Both the position numbers and the translations under genes were made by a program. 64,000 bases of DNA from Comamonas kerstersii (GTDB lineage Bacteria; Pseudomonadota; Gammaproteobacteria; Burkholderiales; Burkholderiaceae_C), in NCBI RefSeq assembly GCF_008801935.1, contig NZ_VZOT01000003.1:310001-374000 (forward strand), given 5' to 3'. This document shows, piece after piece, positions 51,911-62,766 of the stretch. Under the pieces are notes generated by a model, which searched no databases, was not told where the DNA came from, and was given only the letters and a program-made list of their open reading frames with translations. Numbering within the stretch: the stretch's first letter is position 1; every line of letters begins with the position of its first letter.

Positions 51911-53650
51911 ATGACCAAGCACCACGCCACCGTCTTTGCGCCGTCTCTGGAACGCACAGGTCACGCTCTCTACTCACACGCATCACGCTGGCTGCTGGCT
52001 GGCTCGGTACTGGCACTGACAGCCTGCACCAGCACACCGCTGCCAGAGTGGACGCCACGCAGCACTGCACCTGTCTCAACCAGCACACCAGCCCCCACCG
52101 CTACAGCCCCTGACGCGCCCGTGATCAGCGTGGCACCCATTGCCAGCAACACCCATGTGCAGGCTCTGCCCTACAGTGCGTCCGTGGCAGCGCTTTTCCC
52201 TGATCCTGCGGAGCGCTACAGCACACCAGGCCTTTCCGACAGCCGCCTGCAGTTCACCACAAACAGCGAACTGGCCGAACTGCTGCGCGAGCTCAGCGCA
52301 GCCAGCCTCAACGGCAATGTACGCCTGGGCCTGCTGAGTAGTGGCAACGCACAAAGTGGCTCGCCCATTCATGCACTGGTGGCAACCAAGGGAACATCCA
52401 TCAGCCCGCAGGCGCTGGAAGACAGCGGCCGCCCCACGGTCATGATCGTGGCAGCGCAGCAAGGCACGGATGCAGCAGCCACCGAAGCTACCCTGGCCAT
52501 TGCCAAGGAGCTGGGTGACGGCGGCCTGCTGGCCCCTTTGCTCGACAAGATCAACATCATCCTCGTGCCCCGTGCCAACCCTGATGGCTTTGCCAACGGA
52601 ACAGCCACCACGGCCGACGGCACTGACCTGACCCAGGACCACCTGGCGCTGCAGACACCGGAAGCACGCTTTCTGGCCAAGCTGGCGCGCGACTACCACC
52701 CCAGCGTCATGCTGGATGCCGGAGAGTTTGCCGCCATCGAGCCCACACGCCAGCGCTTCAATGCCGTGCGTGCCAACGATATGGGGCTGCAATATGCGGT
52801 GACTCCCAACGGCCACGAATTCATCACCAAGGCTGCGCGCGAATGGGTGCACCAGCCTGCCCTGCACGCACTGGAGCAGGCCGGTCTGCGCGTGGACTGG
52901 GCTTTTGAGGCTGCCGACGAGAACGCTGACAACGGCTATGCCATGGCAAGCATCAACCCAACCACGCTGAGCAATGCTTCCAGTCTGAAAAACATGGCCA
53001 GCATGGTGACAGACAGCCGAGGCAGTGATCTGCGCCGCATTCACGTGCAGCGCCGTGTGCACGGCCATGTGCAAGCCATGAATGCCGTGCTGCAAAGCGC
53101 CGCCAGCCATGCAGACAATCTGAAGGCAGTAGACACCTTTGTGATGCGCGACATCGCATCGCAGGCCTGCCGTGGCAAGCTGACCGTGCAGGCGCAGCCC
53201 ACCATCGGCCAGCGTGACATCACCGTGGTGGACATGGACACAGCCCAGCTGCGCCAGCAACCCGTGGTCTGGAGCGACAGCCTGCAGCTGAGCCAGTCCC
53301 GCGCCCGCAGCCATGCCTGCGGCTACTGGCTGTCTGCCGATGCCATCCCTGCCGTCGAGCGACTGGGCATGCTGGGCGTGAACGTGCAGCGTGTGGCTGA
53401 GCTTTCCAGCCTGGATGCGGAAACGTATCAGGCCAGCGAAGCCAATGACGCCGTCGCCCTGCAGCGCAACAGTTTTGAAGCGCCTCCCGGCAGCTACTAC
53501 GTCAGCATGAACCAGCCACTGGCCTACCTGGCAGCGGCAGCCTTGGAGCCCGACACCCCCTACAGCTTCTATAGCGCAGGCGTCCTCAAAGACCTGAGCA
53601 AAGTCGCCCGTGTCGTAGCCCTGCCCCAGATCGTTTTTGACGAAGACTGA
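51911..53650 (+). CDS. M14 carboxypeptidase-like lipoprotein with degenerate zinc site
   Basis: The 579-residue protein starts with a lipoprotein signal (WLLAGSVLALTAC, Cys about residue 39), so it is probably anchored to a membrane, and continues with a Pro/Thr-rich linker and a domain related to M14 metallopeptidases of Comamonadaceae. Compared with the family as I know it, the first zinc motif QHGDE...E reads QQGTD (His to Gln and Glu to Asp), the NRDH segment reads TQDH, and DAHEY reads DAGEF (His to Gly). Both His ligands are therefore lost, so peptidase activity is unlikely. The frame is intact, so it may be a pseudoenzyme. The start at 51911 is chosen from the signal; the frame is open upstream. 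Confidence 0.72.
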   Translation: MTKHHATVFAPSLERTGHALYSHASRWLLAGSVLALTACTSTPLPEWTPRSTAPVSTSTPAPTATAPDAPVISVAPIASNTHVQALPYSASVAALFPDPAERYSTPGLSDSRLQFTTNSELAELLRELSAASLNGNVRLGLLSSGNAQSGSPIHALVATKGTSISPQALEDSGRPTVMIVAAQQGTDAAATEATLAIAKELGDGGLLAPLLDKINIILVPRANPDGFANGTATTADGTDLTQDHLALQTPEARFLAKLARDYHPSVMLDAGEFAAIEPTRQRFNAVRANDMGLQYAVTPNGHEFITKAAREWVHQPALHALEQAGLRVDWAFEAADENADNGYAMASINPTTLSNASSLKNMASMVTDSRGSDLRRIHVQRRVHGHVQAMNAVLQSAASHADNLKAVDTFVMRDIASQACRGKLTVQAQPTIGQRDITVVDMDTAQLRQQPVVWSDSLQLSQSRARSHACGYWLSADAIPAVERLGMLGVNVQRVAELSSLDAETYQASEANDAVALQRNSFEAPPGSYYVSMNQPLAYLAAAALEPDTPYSFYSAGVLKDLSKVARVVALPQIVFDED

Positions 53651-53684
53651 GCAGCACAAAGCCGAAAGTCGGTCTCAGTCACGG

Positions 53685-53690
53685 TATGAT
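53685..53690 (+). promoter_or_regulatory. -10 box of tRNA-Arg
   Basis: TATGAT lies 21 bases before the tRNA, flanked by inverted copies of GGTCTCA (53671-53677) and TGAGACC (53698-53704). No clear -35 box is seen. Confidence 0.4.
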
Positions 53691-53711
53691 TGAGGATTGA
53701 GACCGAAAGCG

Positions 53712-53788
53712 GCGGCGTTAGCTCAGTCGGATAGAGCAACAGCCTTCTAAGCTGTGGGTCACTGGTTCGATCCCAGTACGCCGCGCCA
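53712..53788 (+). tRNA. tRNA-Arg (anticodon TCT)
   Basis: Cloverleaf with acceptor GCGGCGT/ACGCCGC, D arm GCTCAGTCGGATAGAGC, anticodon loop CTTCTAA (anticodon TCT, reading AGA/AGG), T loop TTCGATC and encoded CCA. It is a single gene with its own terminator. Confidence 0.96.
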
Positions 53789-53797
53789 ATTCTTTCC

Positions 53798-53835
53798 AGC
53801 CGCTGCAGGCATGCCTTCAGCGGCTTTTCTTTGCA
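53798..53835 (+). terminator. Rho-independent terminator after tRNA-Arg
   Basis: AGCCGCTG and CAGCGGCT pair around a 12-nt loop that has its own GGCATGCC palindrome; TTTTCTTT follows. Confidence 0.85.
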
Positions 53836-53840
53836 TAAAA

Positions 53841-53926
53841 AAGAGCGGCTAGCGCTTGTGAAATCAGGCTTTCCAATATATTCATATCGGAAAAGCTCAA
53901 TTCATCAGCGCTAGCCGCTCCCTTTT
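53841..53926. repeat. Intergenic inverted repeat (AGCGGCTAGCGCTTG type)
   Basis: AGAGCGGCTAGCGCT and AGCGCTAGCCGCT are exact complementary outer arms, with an inner pairing of CTTTCCAATAT and ATATCGGAAAAG. A/T runs flank both ends. It is nearly the same as the element at 46627 and lies between convergent tRNA-Arg and the PBP7-type gene. Confidence 0.75.
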
Positions 53927-53946
53927 TTGAGACGCGGCTCTTCGGA

Positions 53947-55125
53947 TCAGCGGCTGGCTGTCAGCGTATGGCCAGATTCCAGCCAGCGGCGCACACGCTC
54001 GGCATCGGCTTGGCGGCTGTATTTCCCCATGGAGTCGAGGAACACCATGATGAGCTTGCGCCCTGAAACCTCGGTCTGCATCACCAGGCAGCGGCCCGCT
54101 TCAGAGATATAGCCGGTCTTTTGCAAGCCGATCTCCCAACGCTCACTCTTGACCAGGCTGTTGGTATTGTTGAACTGCAGCACGCGATTGCCCACAGTGA
54201 CTGTGCGGCTGGGCGTGGTGGAGAACTCACGCATGACGGGATTGGCATGCGCCACATTCACCAGCGTCGCCAGATCATGCGCGCTGGACTGGTTGCGGCT
54301 GGACAGACCTGTTGGCTCCACGAACTGGGTCTCGGCCATGCCCAGCAGCTTGGCCTTGTTGTTCATCAACTGCACAAAGTGCTGCAGGCCACCGGGATAG
54401 GTGCGCCCCAGCGCATGCGCTGCGCGGTTTTCACTGGACATCAGCGCCAGATGCAGCATCTCACCACGCGTCAGCTTTGCGCCTACGCGCAGACGTGAGC
54501 TGCTGTTCTTTTCGGTATCCACGTCGTCCTGGGTGATGGTCAACACCTCATCCATGGGAAGACCCGCCTCTGCAATCAGCAAGCCGGTCATCAGCTTGGT
54601 GATGGAGGCAATGGGCAGCACGGCGTGGTCATTCTTGCTGAACAGGACTTCTTTGGTGTCCTGATCCAGTACCAGTGCCACGCTGGACTTCAGTTCCAGC
54701 GGGTCAGACACCTTATGCAGGCCCGCCAGCTGACCAAAGGAAGGCCGCGCCACCGCCACCGCAGCAGCACCGGCAGCAGCAGCCTTCACTGCACGCGTAG
54801 CCGTTGCGTTCTTGCGCGCGACTTTCTTGTTGGCATTGGCCTTGCTCAAGCGTGCAGCCTGTGCCTTTTTGGTACTTGTAGTTTTTTTCTGCGCTACGGC
54901 TTTCTTTTGCGCTGCAGCCTTTTTCTGGGCTGTGGTCGACTTTTTGGCAGCCGCTTGCTTGTTAGGCGTTTTCTTGGCTTTGCTGGCAGATGCGCTGCTG
55001 CTTGGCTTCTTGGTAGGAGCTGTATTGGCTGCGTTTGCGGCTGGTGCAGCCAGAGCGCAACTCAAAGTGACGAAAGCCAGCAATCTGGCGATCCGTTGAG
55101 ATGCAAAAAAGGATCGGTAGTGCAT
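53947..55125 (-). CDS. pbpG: D-alanyl-D-alanine endopeptidase (PBP7-type, S11)
   Basis: The 392-residue periplasmic enzyme has a signal peptide (ASQRIARLLAFVTLSCALAAPAANA), a long Lys/Ala/Thr-rich segment (about 33-115) and an S11 peptidase domain. Catalytic motifs are SITK (about 167-170), SEN in LMSSENRAAHAL and KTG in LQKTGYISEAG. The basic linker is unusual in length and probably binds the anionic envelope or spans the periplasm. Such enzymes cut cross-links in peptidoglycan. No LysM or PDZ domain is seen. Confidence 0.9.
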   Translation of the reverse strand: MHYRSFFASQRIARLLAFVTLSCALAAPAANAANTAPTKKPSSSASASKAKKTPNKQAAAKKSTTAQKKAAAQKKAVAQKKTTSTKKAQAARLSKANANKKVARKNATATRAVKAAAAGAAAVAVARPSFGQLAGLHKVSDPLELKSSVALVLDQDTKEVLFSKNDHAVLPIASITKLMTGLLIAEAGLPMDEVLTITQDDVDTEKNSSSRLRVGAKLTRGEMLHLALMSSENRAAHALGRTYPGGLQHFVQLMNNKAKLLGMAETQFVEPTGLSSRNQSSAHDLATLVNVAHANPVMREFSTTPSRTVTVGNRVLQFNNTNSLVKSERWEIGLQKTGYISEAGRCLVMQTEVSGRKLIMVFLDSMGKYSRQADAERVRRWLESGHTLTASR

Positions 55126-55298
55126 GCAGCGGTGCTCCGAACTACAAATAACAAAGACGTGTTCACCCCTACTTTAAAAAAGTCTTTTTATTTACGGGAA
55201 AAGCGACCTTTTTGCAGTAATTCACGAAATTATAGGCGTGACAGTACCGTTTGCATCATGTAGTTAGCACTCATTTTCAATTATTTGAGAGCACACAA

Positions 55299-55337
55299 AG
55301 CAAGCGGCATCAAACTTTACAAGTCTGATGCCGCTGG
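55299..55337 (-). terminator. Hairpin after leuA (possible terminator)
   Basis: AGCGGCATCA and TGATGCCGCT form a perfect 10-bp stem, extended by ACT/AGT, with a small loop. On the minus strand the following sequence is TGCTTTGTG, a weak U run. It lies about 85 bases after the leuA stop. Confidence 0.5.
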
Positions 55338-55423
55338 GAGGCCAGATCTTTTGCACCATCTGGCAAGTCTGCAGCCGGGCGGCCCTTGCACCTCAGGCGC
55401 AAAAGCCGCTGGCTCTGGAGTGT

Positions 55424-57097
55424 TTAGGCAGCCTGCGTCTGCACAGGCACCGCGCGACGCACACCCGACAAAATGGCGCGAATCGAGGCCGACACGATGT
55501 TGGCATCCATGCCCACGCCGTACACGGTGTGACTGTCGTCCACGCGCACTTCCACATAGGCAACGGCCTGTGCGCTGGCGCCTTCACCCACTGCGTGCTC
55601 CGAGTAGTTCATCACGCGCACGCTGTGGCCAGTGGCTTCAGACAGCGCCTGCACAAAGGCGTCGATAGGGCCGGTACCCTTGCCTTGCAGCACGCGCTCC
55701 TGACCATTCCATTGGAGCTTGGCCGTCAGATTCATTACACCATCAGCTTCCTCAATGCGGTACTGAGGTGCCTGCTGCGCATCCAGGCCAAATTCCTTGC
55801 GGAAGATGTTCCACAAATCAGGGGCCGTGAACTCGGTGCCCAGCGCATCCATTTCCTGCTGTACCACCTGCGAGAACTCGATCTGCAGACGGCGTGGCAA
55901 TTGCAGGCCATACTCAGCTTCGAGCAAGTAGGAGATACCGCCCTTGCCGGACTGGCTGTTCACACGAATCACGGCTTCGTAGCTGCGGCCCAGATCCTTG
56001 GGGTCGATCGGCAGGTAAGGCATATCCCAGATGTCGCCTTCCTTGCGTGCAGCAAAGGCCTTCTTGATCGCATCCTGGTGCGAGCCCGAGAAAGAGGTGT
56101 AGACCAGCTCACCGACATAGGGGTGACGGGGGTGTACAGGCAGCTGGTTGCAGTACTCCACCGTTGCGCGGATGCCGTCGATGTCCGAGAAGTCCAGACC
56201 CGGATGCACGCCCTGGATGTACATGTTCAAGGCCACGTTCACGACGTCGAGGTTGCCGGTGCGCTCGCCATTGCCAAACAAGCAGCCTTCCAGACGGTCT
56301 GCGCCGGCCAGCAAGGCCATCTCGGCAGTCGCTGTGCCAGTGCCGCGGTCGTTATGGGGGTGCGCGGACAGCACAATGGAGTCACGGCGCTCGATATTGC
56401 GGTGCGTCCACTCCACCATGTCGGCAAACACATTGGGGCTGGAGTGCTCGACGGTTGTGGGCAGGTTGATGATGCACTTCTTATCAGGTGTGGGCTGCCA
56501 GACTTCTGTCACGGCGTCGATCACGCGCTTGGAGAACTCCACTTCGGTGTCCGAGTACATCTCGGGCGAGTACTCGAAAGTCCAGTCCGTCTGAGGGTAT
56601 TCCGCTGCGATGTCCTTGAACAGCTGGGCATTGCTGCGCGCCAGCTCCACGATCTCGTCTTCGCTCATGCCCAGCACCACGCGGCGCATCACAGGTGCTG
56701 TCGCGTTGTACAGGTGAACAATGGCACGGGGTACACCTTCCAGGGCTTCAAAAGTGCGGCGCACCAGATGCTCACGTGCCTGGGTCAGCACCTGCACGGT
56801 CACGTCATCAGGAATGCGCTTTTCCTCGATGAGCTTGCGCATGAAGTCGAACTCGATCTGCGAAGCAGAAGGAAAGCCCACTTCAATTTCCTTGAAGCCG
56901 ATCTTGACCAGCTGCTCGAACATGCGCATCTTGCGCTCGATATCCATGGGCTCGATCAGCGCCTGGTTGCCGTCGCGCAAGTCCACGCTACACCAGACGG
57001 GGGGCTTGCTGATGGTTGCGTCAGGCCAGGTACGGTCAGTCAGACGAACAGGTACAAAAGGACGGTACTTGCTTGCGGGGTTCTGCAACATCGACAT
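55424..57097 (-). CDS. leuA: 2-isopropylmalate synthase
   Basis: The 557-residue enzyme joins acetyl-CoA to 2-oxoisovalerate, the first step of leucine synthesis. It has the type-2 LeuA start [20 protein letters not shown] and [21 protein letters not shown], the metal-binding [11 protein letters not shown] near 220, GRLEG-like [17 protein letters not shown] and a C-terminal LeuA dimer regulatory domain (about 430-557) for leucine feedback. I start at ATG 57097 ([11 protein letters not shown]); the open frame upstream runs into the attenuator. It is preceded by a leucine leader peptide. Confidence 0.95.
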   Translation of the reverse strand: MSMLQNPASKYRPFVPVRLTDRTWPDATISKPPVWCSVDLRDGNQALIEPMDIERKMRMFEQLVKIGFKEIEVGFPSASQIEFDFMRKLIEEKRIPDDVTVQVLTQAREHLVRRTFEALEGVPRAIVHLYNATAPVMRRVVLGMSEDEIVELARSNAQLFKDIAAEYPQTDWTFEYSPEMYSDTEVEFSKRVIDAVTEVWQPTPDKKCIINLPTTVEHSSPNVFADMVEWTHRNIERRDSIVLSAHPHNDRGTGTATAEMALLAGADRLEGCLFGNGERTGNLDVVNVALNMYIQGVHPGLDFSDIDGIRATVEYCNQLPVHPRHPYVGELVYTSFSGSHQDAIKKAFAARKEGDIWDMPYLPIDPKDLGRSYEAVIRVNSQSGKGGISYLLEAEYGLQLPRRLQIEFSQVVQQEMDALGTEFTAPDLWNIFRKEFGLDAQQAPQYRIEEADGVMNLTAKLQWNGQERVLQGKGTGPIDAFVQALSEATGHSVRVMNYSEHAVGEGASAQAVAYVEVRVDDSHTVYGVGMDANIVSASIRAILSGVRRAVPVQTQAA

Positions 57098-57151
57098 AGG
57101 AGCTCTCTTTCGTGATTCAAGAAAATTTGGCCTGGTCCCCAGCAACCCAAA

Positions 57152-57185
57152 CAAAAAAAGGCCCGTCGCTGGAGCTACGGGCCTT
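57152..57185 (-). terminator. Attenuator hairpin before leuA
   Basis: On the minus strand AAGGCCCGT and ACGGGCCTT form a 9-bp stem around a 10-nt loop and are followed by seven U residues. It lies between the leucine leader peptide and leuA, so it is the expected transcription attenuator. The leader and upstream sequence contain segments that could form a competing anti-terminator. Confidence 0.85.
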
Positions 57186-57214
57186 GGATGTAGGGTGTGT
57201 GTACGCGCGCGCTA

Positions 57215-57271
57215 CTAAACCTGCCCGTTGGACATGGAAGATAGTAGTAGAGCTAGCGACAGGTAATTCAT
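57215..57271 (-). CDS. leuL: Leucine operon leader peptide
   Basis: An 18-codon frame reads MNYLSLALLLSSMSNGQV and stops at TAG 57215. It has five Leu codons in residues 4-10, one CTG and four CTA; CTA is rare in the GC-rich genes around it. The stop lies about 30 bases before the attenuator stem. This is the arrangement of classical leu attenuation: ribosomes stalled at Leu codons when charged tRNA-Leu is low would prevent the terminator from forming. Inferred from sequence; no ribosome binding site of strength is seen. Confidence 0.82.
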   Translation of the reverse strand: MNYLSLALLLSSMSNGQV

Positions 57272-57328
57272 GCGAACAACTCTAGCACAGTTCACTTCAA
57301 GATGTATATGCGTTTTTACGCATGATTA

Positions 57329-58165
57329 CTAATGATGCAGACCGCGCTCTTCGGGCTCGTCCTTGGAAACACTGATCACACTGGTCTGCTGACCACGTGT
57401 CTTGCGCACCACATAGACCGCGTAACCACTGAAGCCATAGACGGCAAACACCGCAAACAGCACGGTAGGCGCATGAATATTGATGATGGCGATGGCCAGC
57501 ACGATCAGGATGATGGCGGCAAACGGCACGCTGCGCTTCATGTTCACATCCTTGAAGCTGTAGAAAGGCACGTTGGTCACCATCGTCAGGCCCGAGTACA
57601 GCGTCAGGAAGAACATCACCCACATCATCTGCACCCAGGTGATCATGCCGTCTTCGCCGCGCACCACGCCAAAGTCATTGAGCACCCACATGAAGCCAAC
57701 GACCAGCGCGGCGGCGGCAGGCGAAGGCAGGCCCTGAAACCAGCGCTTGTCGACCACGCCGGTATTCACGTTAAAGCGTGCCAGACGCAGCGCTGCGCAC
57801 GAGCAGTACACAAAGGCGGCAATCCAGCCCCAGCGACCCAGTCCCTTGAGCGCCCATTCGTAGGCCACCAGGGCAGGCGCCACGCCAAAGGACACCATGT
57901 CGCACAGCGAGTCCATCTGCTCGCCGAATGCGCTTTGCGTATTGGTCATGCGCGCCACGCGACCGTCCAGCGCATCCAGCACCATGGCACAGAAAATGCC
58001 GTAGGCCGCCAGATCAAACCGGCCATTCATGGCCATCACGATGGCATAGAAGCCACCAAACAGCGCAGCCAAGGTAAACAAATTCGGCAGTATGTAAATG
58101 CCCTTGCGTCGCTTGCGCACCACCACGCCGTTTTCGCCTGCTTGGGCGTCTTTGCTGTCATGCAT
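57329..58165 (-). CDS. pssA: CDP-diacylglycerol--serine O-phosphatidyltransferase
   Basis: The 278-residue inner-membrane enzyme makes phosphatidylserine, precursor of phosphatidylethanolamine. It has the CDP-alcohol phosphotransferase motif DLAAYGIFCAMVLDALDGRVARMTNTQSAFGEQMDSLCDMVSFG over about residues 50-95 (D-G-x2-A-R-x8-G-x3-D-x3-D pattern) and about seven membrane spans. GGAGG sits eight bases before ATG 58165, which decides the start over ATG 58174. It lies between ilvC and leuA, as in many Burkholderiales. Confidence 0.93.
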   Translation of the reverse strand: MHDSKDAQAGENGVVVRKRRKGIYILPNLFTLAALFGGFYAIVMAMNGRFDLAAYGIFCAMVLDALDGRVARMTNTQSAFGEQMDSLCDMVSFGVAPALVAYEWALKGLGRWGWIAAFVYCSCAALRLARFNVNTGVVDKRWFQGLPSPAAAALVVGFMWVLNDFGVVRGEDGMITWVQMMWVMFFLTLYSGLTMVTNVPFYSFKDVNMKRSVPFAAIILIVLAIAIINIHAPTVLFAVFAVYGFSGYAVYVVRKTRGQQTSVISVSKDEPEERGLHH

Positions 58166-58300
58166 GCAATGCACCTCCAGTTCGCTGCCAGCGCAGCAGC
58201 TGGGCAGCTATTAAAACCATAGTATTTTACGCAGCCCGCATCCATGGGGACCGAGTACTGCCATGCAGTGTAGCGCCACTGCTTTACAGCCATACAAAGA

Positions 58301-58330
58301 AAAAGGCCACTGCCTGCGCAGTGGCCTTTT
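58301..58330 (-). terminator. Terminator after ilvC
   Basis: AAAAGGCCACTGC and GCAGTGGCCTTTT form a perfect 13-bp stem with loop CTGC; TTCTTT follows on the minus strand. It separates ilvBNC from pssA/leuA transcription. Confidence 0.85.
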
Positions 58331-58365
58331 GCAGCAGGCTGCGACAAGCAGCCTGGCAACGGTGA

Positions 58366-59938
<1,573 letters not shown>

Positions 59939-60016
59939 GTCCAGATTCCTCTTTTCGCCACCCTCCCCCGCAACCGGTAAGCTGCGGGCTTGGTGGACAA
60001 TAGATTCGTCAAATTT

Positions 60017-60103
60017 GAGAGCGCTTAGCGCAGATTAAATCTGCTTTTGCGTATGAAATGATTTGCAAAACCGCTGCCAGCAAGCGCTAGCAGCTATGGT
60101 TTT
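60017..60103. repeat. Intergenic inverted repeat between ilvB and ilvN
   Basis: AGAGCGCTTAGCGC on the left and GCAAGCGCTAGCAGCT on the right are related to the AGCGCT core of the other elements, with an inner pairing of CAGATTAAATCTG. It lies inside the ilv operon, in the 164-base gap between ilvB and ilvN. Confidence 0.55.
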
Positions 60104-61890
60104 TACAGATCATCAGGACCAAGCAGCATTTCCGTGATACCCTTGCCGGCCTGCACCATGGGGAACACGTTCTCCGTGGGGTCGGTGCGGAAGTCCAGGA
60201 ACACGCACTTGTTTTCTTCACGCGCAATGCGGCGTGCTTCCTGCAGGGCCCACTCCACCTTGGCGGGGTCTTCCACCAGAATGCCGGCGTGGCCATAGGC
60301 TTCAGCCAGCTTCACGAAGTCGGGCAGCGAGTCCATGTAGCTGCTGGAGTAGCGACCGGAGTATTCAATCTCCTGCCACTGACGCACCATACCCAGGAAG
60401 CGGTTGTTCAGCGCGCAGATGATGACAGGCGTGTTGTACTGGCGGCAGGTAGCCAGCTCCTGGATGTTCATCTGGATCGAGCCTTCGCCCGTGATACAGA
60501 AGACTTCCGCCTGAGGCTTGGCCAGCTTGATGCCCATGGCGTAAGGCAGGCCCACACCCATGGTGCCCAGACCACCGGAGTTGATCCAGCGACGTGGCTC
60601 ATCAAAGCGGTAAAACTGTGCCGCCCACATCTGGTGCTGACCAACGTCAGACGTGATGTACACATCCTCACCCTTGGTCATGTTCCACAGCGTTTCCACC
60701 ACGGCCTGGGGCTTGATCACATCCTTCTTGCTGCGGTCAAACTGCAGGCAGTCACGGCTGCGCCAGGCTTCAATCTGGCTCCACCACTGTGCCAGCGCAC
60801 CTTCGTCGGAGCGGGTCGTGGCTTCCTTAATCATGGCGATCAGCTCGGTCAGCACGTCCTTGACGTCACCCACGATAGGCACATCCACCTTCACACGCTT
60901 GGAGATCGAGGAAGGATCAATGTCGATGTGGATGATCTTGCGTTCTACCGACATGAAGTGCTTGGGGTTGCCCACCACGCGGTCATCAAAGCGTGCGCCC
61001 ACGGCCAGCAGCACATCGCAGTTCTGCATGGCGTTGTTGGCCTCGATCGTGCCGTGCATGCCCAGCATGCCCAGGAACTTGCGGTCGCTGGCAGGGTATG
61101 CGCCCAGCCCCATCAGGGTATGGGTCACGGGGTAGCCGAGCATGTCCACCAAGGTACGCAGCTCCTGGCAGGCATTACCCAGCAGCACACCGCCGCCGGT
61201 ATAGATATAGGGGCGCTTGGCGCTCAGCAGCAACTGCAGCGCCTTGCGAATCTGGCCGGAGTGGCCCTTCTTCGCGGGGTTGTAGGAGCGCATTTCCACC
61301 GACTGTGGATAGCCGCTGTAAGGCGCCTTCTTGAAAGAAACGTCCTTGGGAATGTCCACCACCACAGGGCCAGGGCGGCCAGTGCGCGCCACGTGAAAGG
61401 CCTTCTTCATGGTGAGGGCCAGGTCACGCACATCTTTCACCAGGAAGTTGTGCTTGACGATGGGGCGGGTGATACCCACGGTGTCGCATTCCTGGAATGC
61501 ATCGGTGCCGATCGCTGCCGTGGAAGTCTGGCCGCTGATCACCACCAGAGGAATCGAATCGGTATAAGCAGTAGCAATACCAGTCACGGCATTGGTCAGG
61601 CCGGGGCCGGATGTCACCAGCGCCACGCCCACATCGCCGGTCGCTCGGGCATAGCCATCAGCCGCATGCACCGCCGCCTGCTCATGGCGCACCAGCACGT
61701 GCTCGATGCCGTTTTGCTTGTACAGCGCGTCGTAGATGTACAGCACTGCACCGCCGGGGTAGCCCCACAGCTGCTTGACGCCTTCTGCTTCGAGTGATTT
61801 GACAAGGATTTCGGCACCCATCAACTCTTGGGTACCAGCCTGAGAAGCAGCTGCCGCTGCGCTGGCTTGTTCTGCTTTGGAGATTTCCAT
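60103..61890 (-). CDS. ilvB: Acetolactate synthase large subunit
   Basis: The 595-residue thiamine-diphosphate enzyme makes 2-acetolactate (Val/Leu) or 2-aceto-2-hydroxybutyrate (Ile). It has WGYPGGAVLYIYDAL (about 41-55), the catalytic Glu in VRHEQAAVHAADGYARATG, VLLAVGARFDDRVVGN, and the thiamine motif GEGSIQMNIQELATCRQYNTP (split around residues 470-490) with LNNRFLGMVRQWQ. A long N-terminal extension is not present. I use ATG 61890 with AAAGG upstream, although TTG 61896 is open. This is the first gene of ilvBNC. Confidence 0.96.
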   Translation of the reverse strand: MEISKAEQASAAAAASQAGTQELMGAEILVKSLEAEGVKQLWGYPGGAVLYIYDALYKQNGIEHVLVRHEQAAVHAADGYARATGDVGVALVTSGPGLTNAVTGIATAYTDSIPLVVISGQTSTAAIGTDAFQECDTVGITRPIVKHNFLVKDVRDLALTMKKAFHVARTGRPGPVVVDIPKDVSFKKAPYSGYPQSVEMRSYNPAKKGHSGQIRKALQLLLSAKRPYIYTGGGVLLGNACQELRTLVDMLGYPVTHTLMGLGAYPASDRKFLGMLGMHGTIEANNAMQNCDVLLAVGARFDDRVVGNPKHFMSVERKIIHIDIDPSSISKRVKVDVPIVGDVKDVLTELIAMIKEATTRSDEGALAQWWSQIEAWRSRDCLQFDRSKKDVIKPQAVVETLWNMTKGEDVYITSDVGQHQMWAAQFYRFDEPRRWINSGGLGTMGVGLPYAMGIKLAKPQAEVFCITGEGSIQMNIQELATCRQYNTPVIICALNNRFLGMVRQWQEIEYSGRYSSSYMDSLPDFVKLAEAYGHAGILVEDPAKVEWALQEARRIAREENKCVFLDFRTDPTENVFPMVQAGKGITEMLLGPDDL

Positions 61891-62193
61891 GATCAACCTT
61901 TGTGAATTTCTCTAACGAAAAACCTAGGGTGCCCCTTGCCAAAATCCTTGTGGGATCGGTTCAGGACTTAAGACCAAGGACATGGGCGAAATTGGTAAAC
62001 GCCGGACCTTGACCCGTTTGCCTTTTTGTTTGAATTGCAAGCAGCCATTATGGCACTGCAACATCGACTTTGGCTAACGGTATTGAGGGGGTTTGACAAC
62101 GTAATGCGATAATGGCCGCTTTGCCACATTCTGCAGAGGGCTCTATCCTGACCTGCAGTTTCGTGCGTTCCAGACCTATCGAGCACTACTGCC

Positions 62194-62766
62194 TTGGCCA
62201 CCGAACAAGAGCTCTCAGACTTCCTCAAAAGCGTGGAAAAACGTGCTTTCAAGCGCGCGCTCTACCACGTCCGTGACGAAGAAGCGGCCTTGGATATCGT
62301 CCAGGACAGCATGATCAAGCTGTCCCAGCACTATGGTGACAAGCCGGTCGCGGAACTACCCATGCTGTTTCACCGCATCCTGTCTAACTGCACGCTGGAC
62401 TGGTTTCGCCGACAGAAAACGCACAATGCACTGTTTGCAAATATGGGTGACATCGCACATAACGATGATCCAGACAGCAGTGAATTTGACTGGATGCAGA
62501 CCTATGCAACAGACAGTGGGCAAGAAACTGCACAAAGCGCCGAAACGCTGACGCAGCGTATGCAATTGTTAAAAAGTATTGAAAATGAAATTCAATCTTT
62601 ACCTGCGCGTCAACGAGAAGCCTTCTTGCTGCGTTATTGGGAAGACATGGATGTTGCCGAGACAGCAGCGGCCATGGGATGCTCAGAAGGCAGTGTAAAA
62701 ACACATTGTTTCCGGGCCATCCAGTCGCTGAGCAAAGCGCTCAAAGCCAAAGGAATTGAGTTATGA
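62194..62766 (+). CDS. RNA polymerase sigma-70 family factor (ECF type)
   Basis: The 190-residue sigma factor starts with TTG and has sigma region 2 (about 15-75, YHVRDEEAALDIVQDSMIKL to CTLDWFRRQKTH) and region 4 (about 130-185, LPARQREAFLLRYWEDMDVAETAAAMGCSEGSVKTHCFRAIQSL split). The middle part is acidic. It overlaps the next gene by the four bases ATGA, so they are co-translated. In related genomes the same gene precedes DUF3619 and DUF3106 genes; it is probably controlled by the DUF3619 membrane protein, an inference from context. Confidence 0.88.
   Translation: MATEQELSDFLKSVEKRAFKRALYHVRDEEAALDIVQDSMIKLSQHYGDKPVAELPMLFHRILSNCTLDWFRRQKTHNALFANMGDIAHNDDPDSSEFDWMQTYATDSGQETAQSAETLTQRMQLLKSIENEIQSLPARQREAFLLRYWEDMDVAETAAAMGCSEGSVKTHCFRAIQSLSKALKAKGIEL

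Noticed and set aside
61968..62060. A short frame before ilvB (MAACNSNKKANG...) as a possible Ile/Val leader
   Set aside because: It has no run of Ile, Val or Leu codons and no clear terminator hairpin follows.
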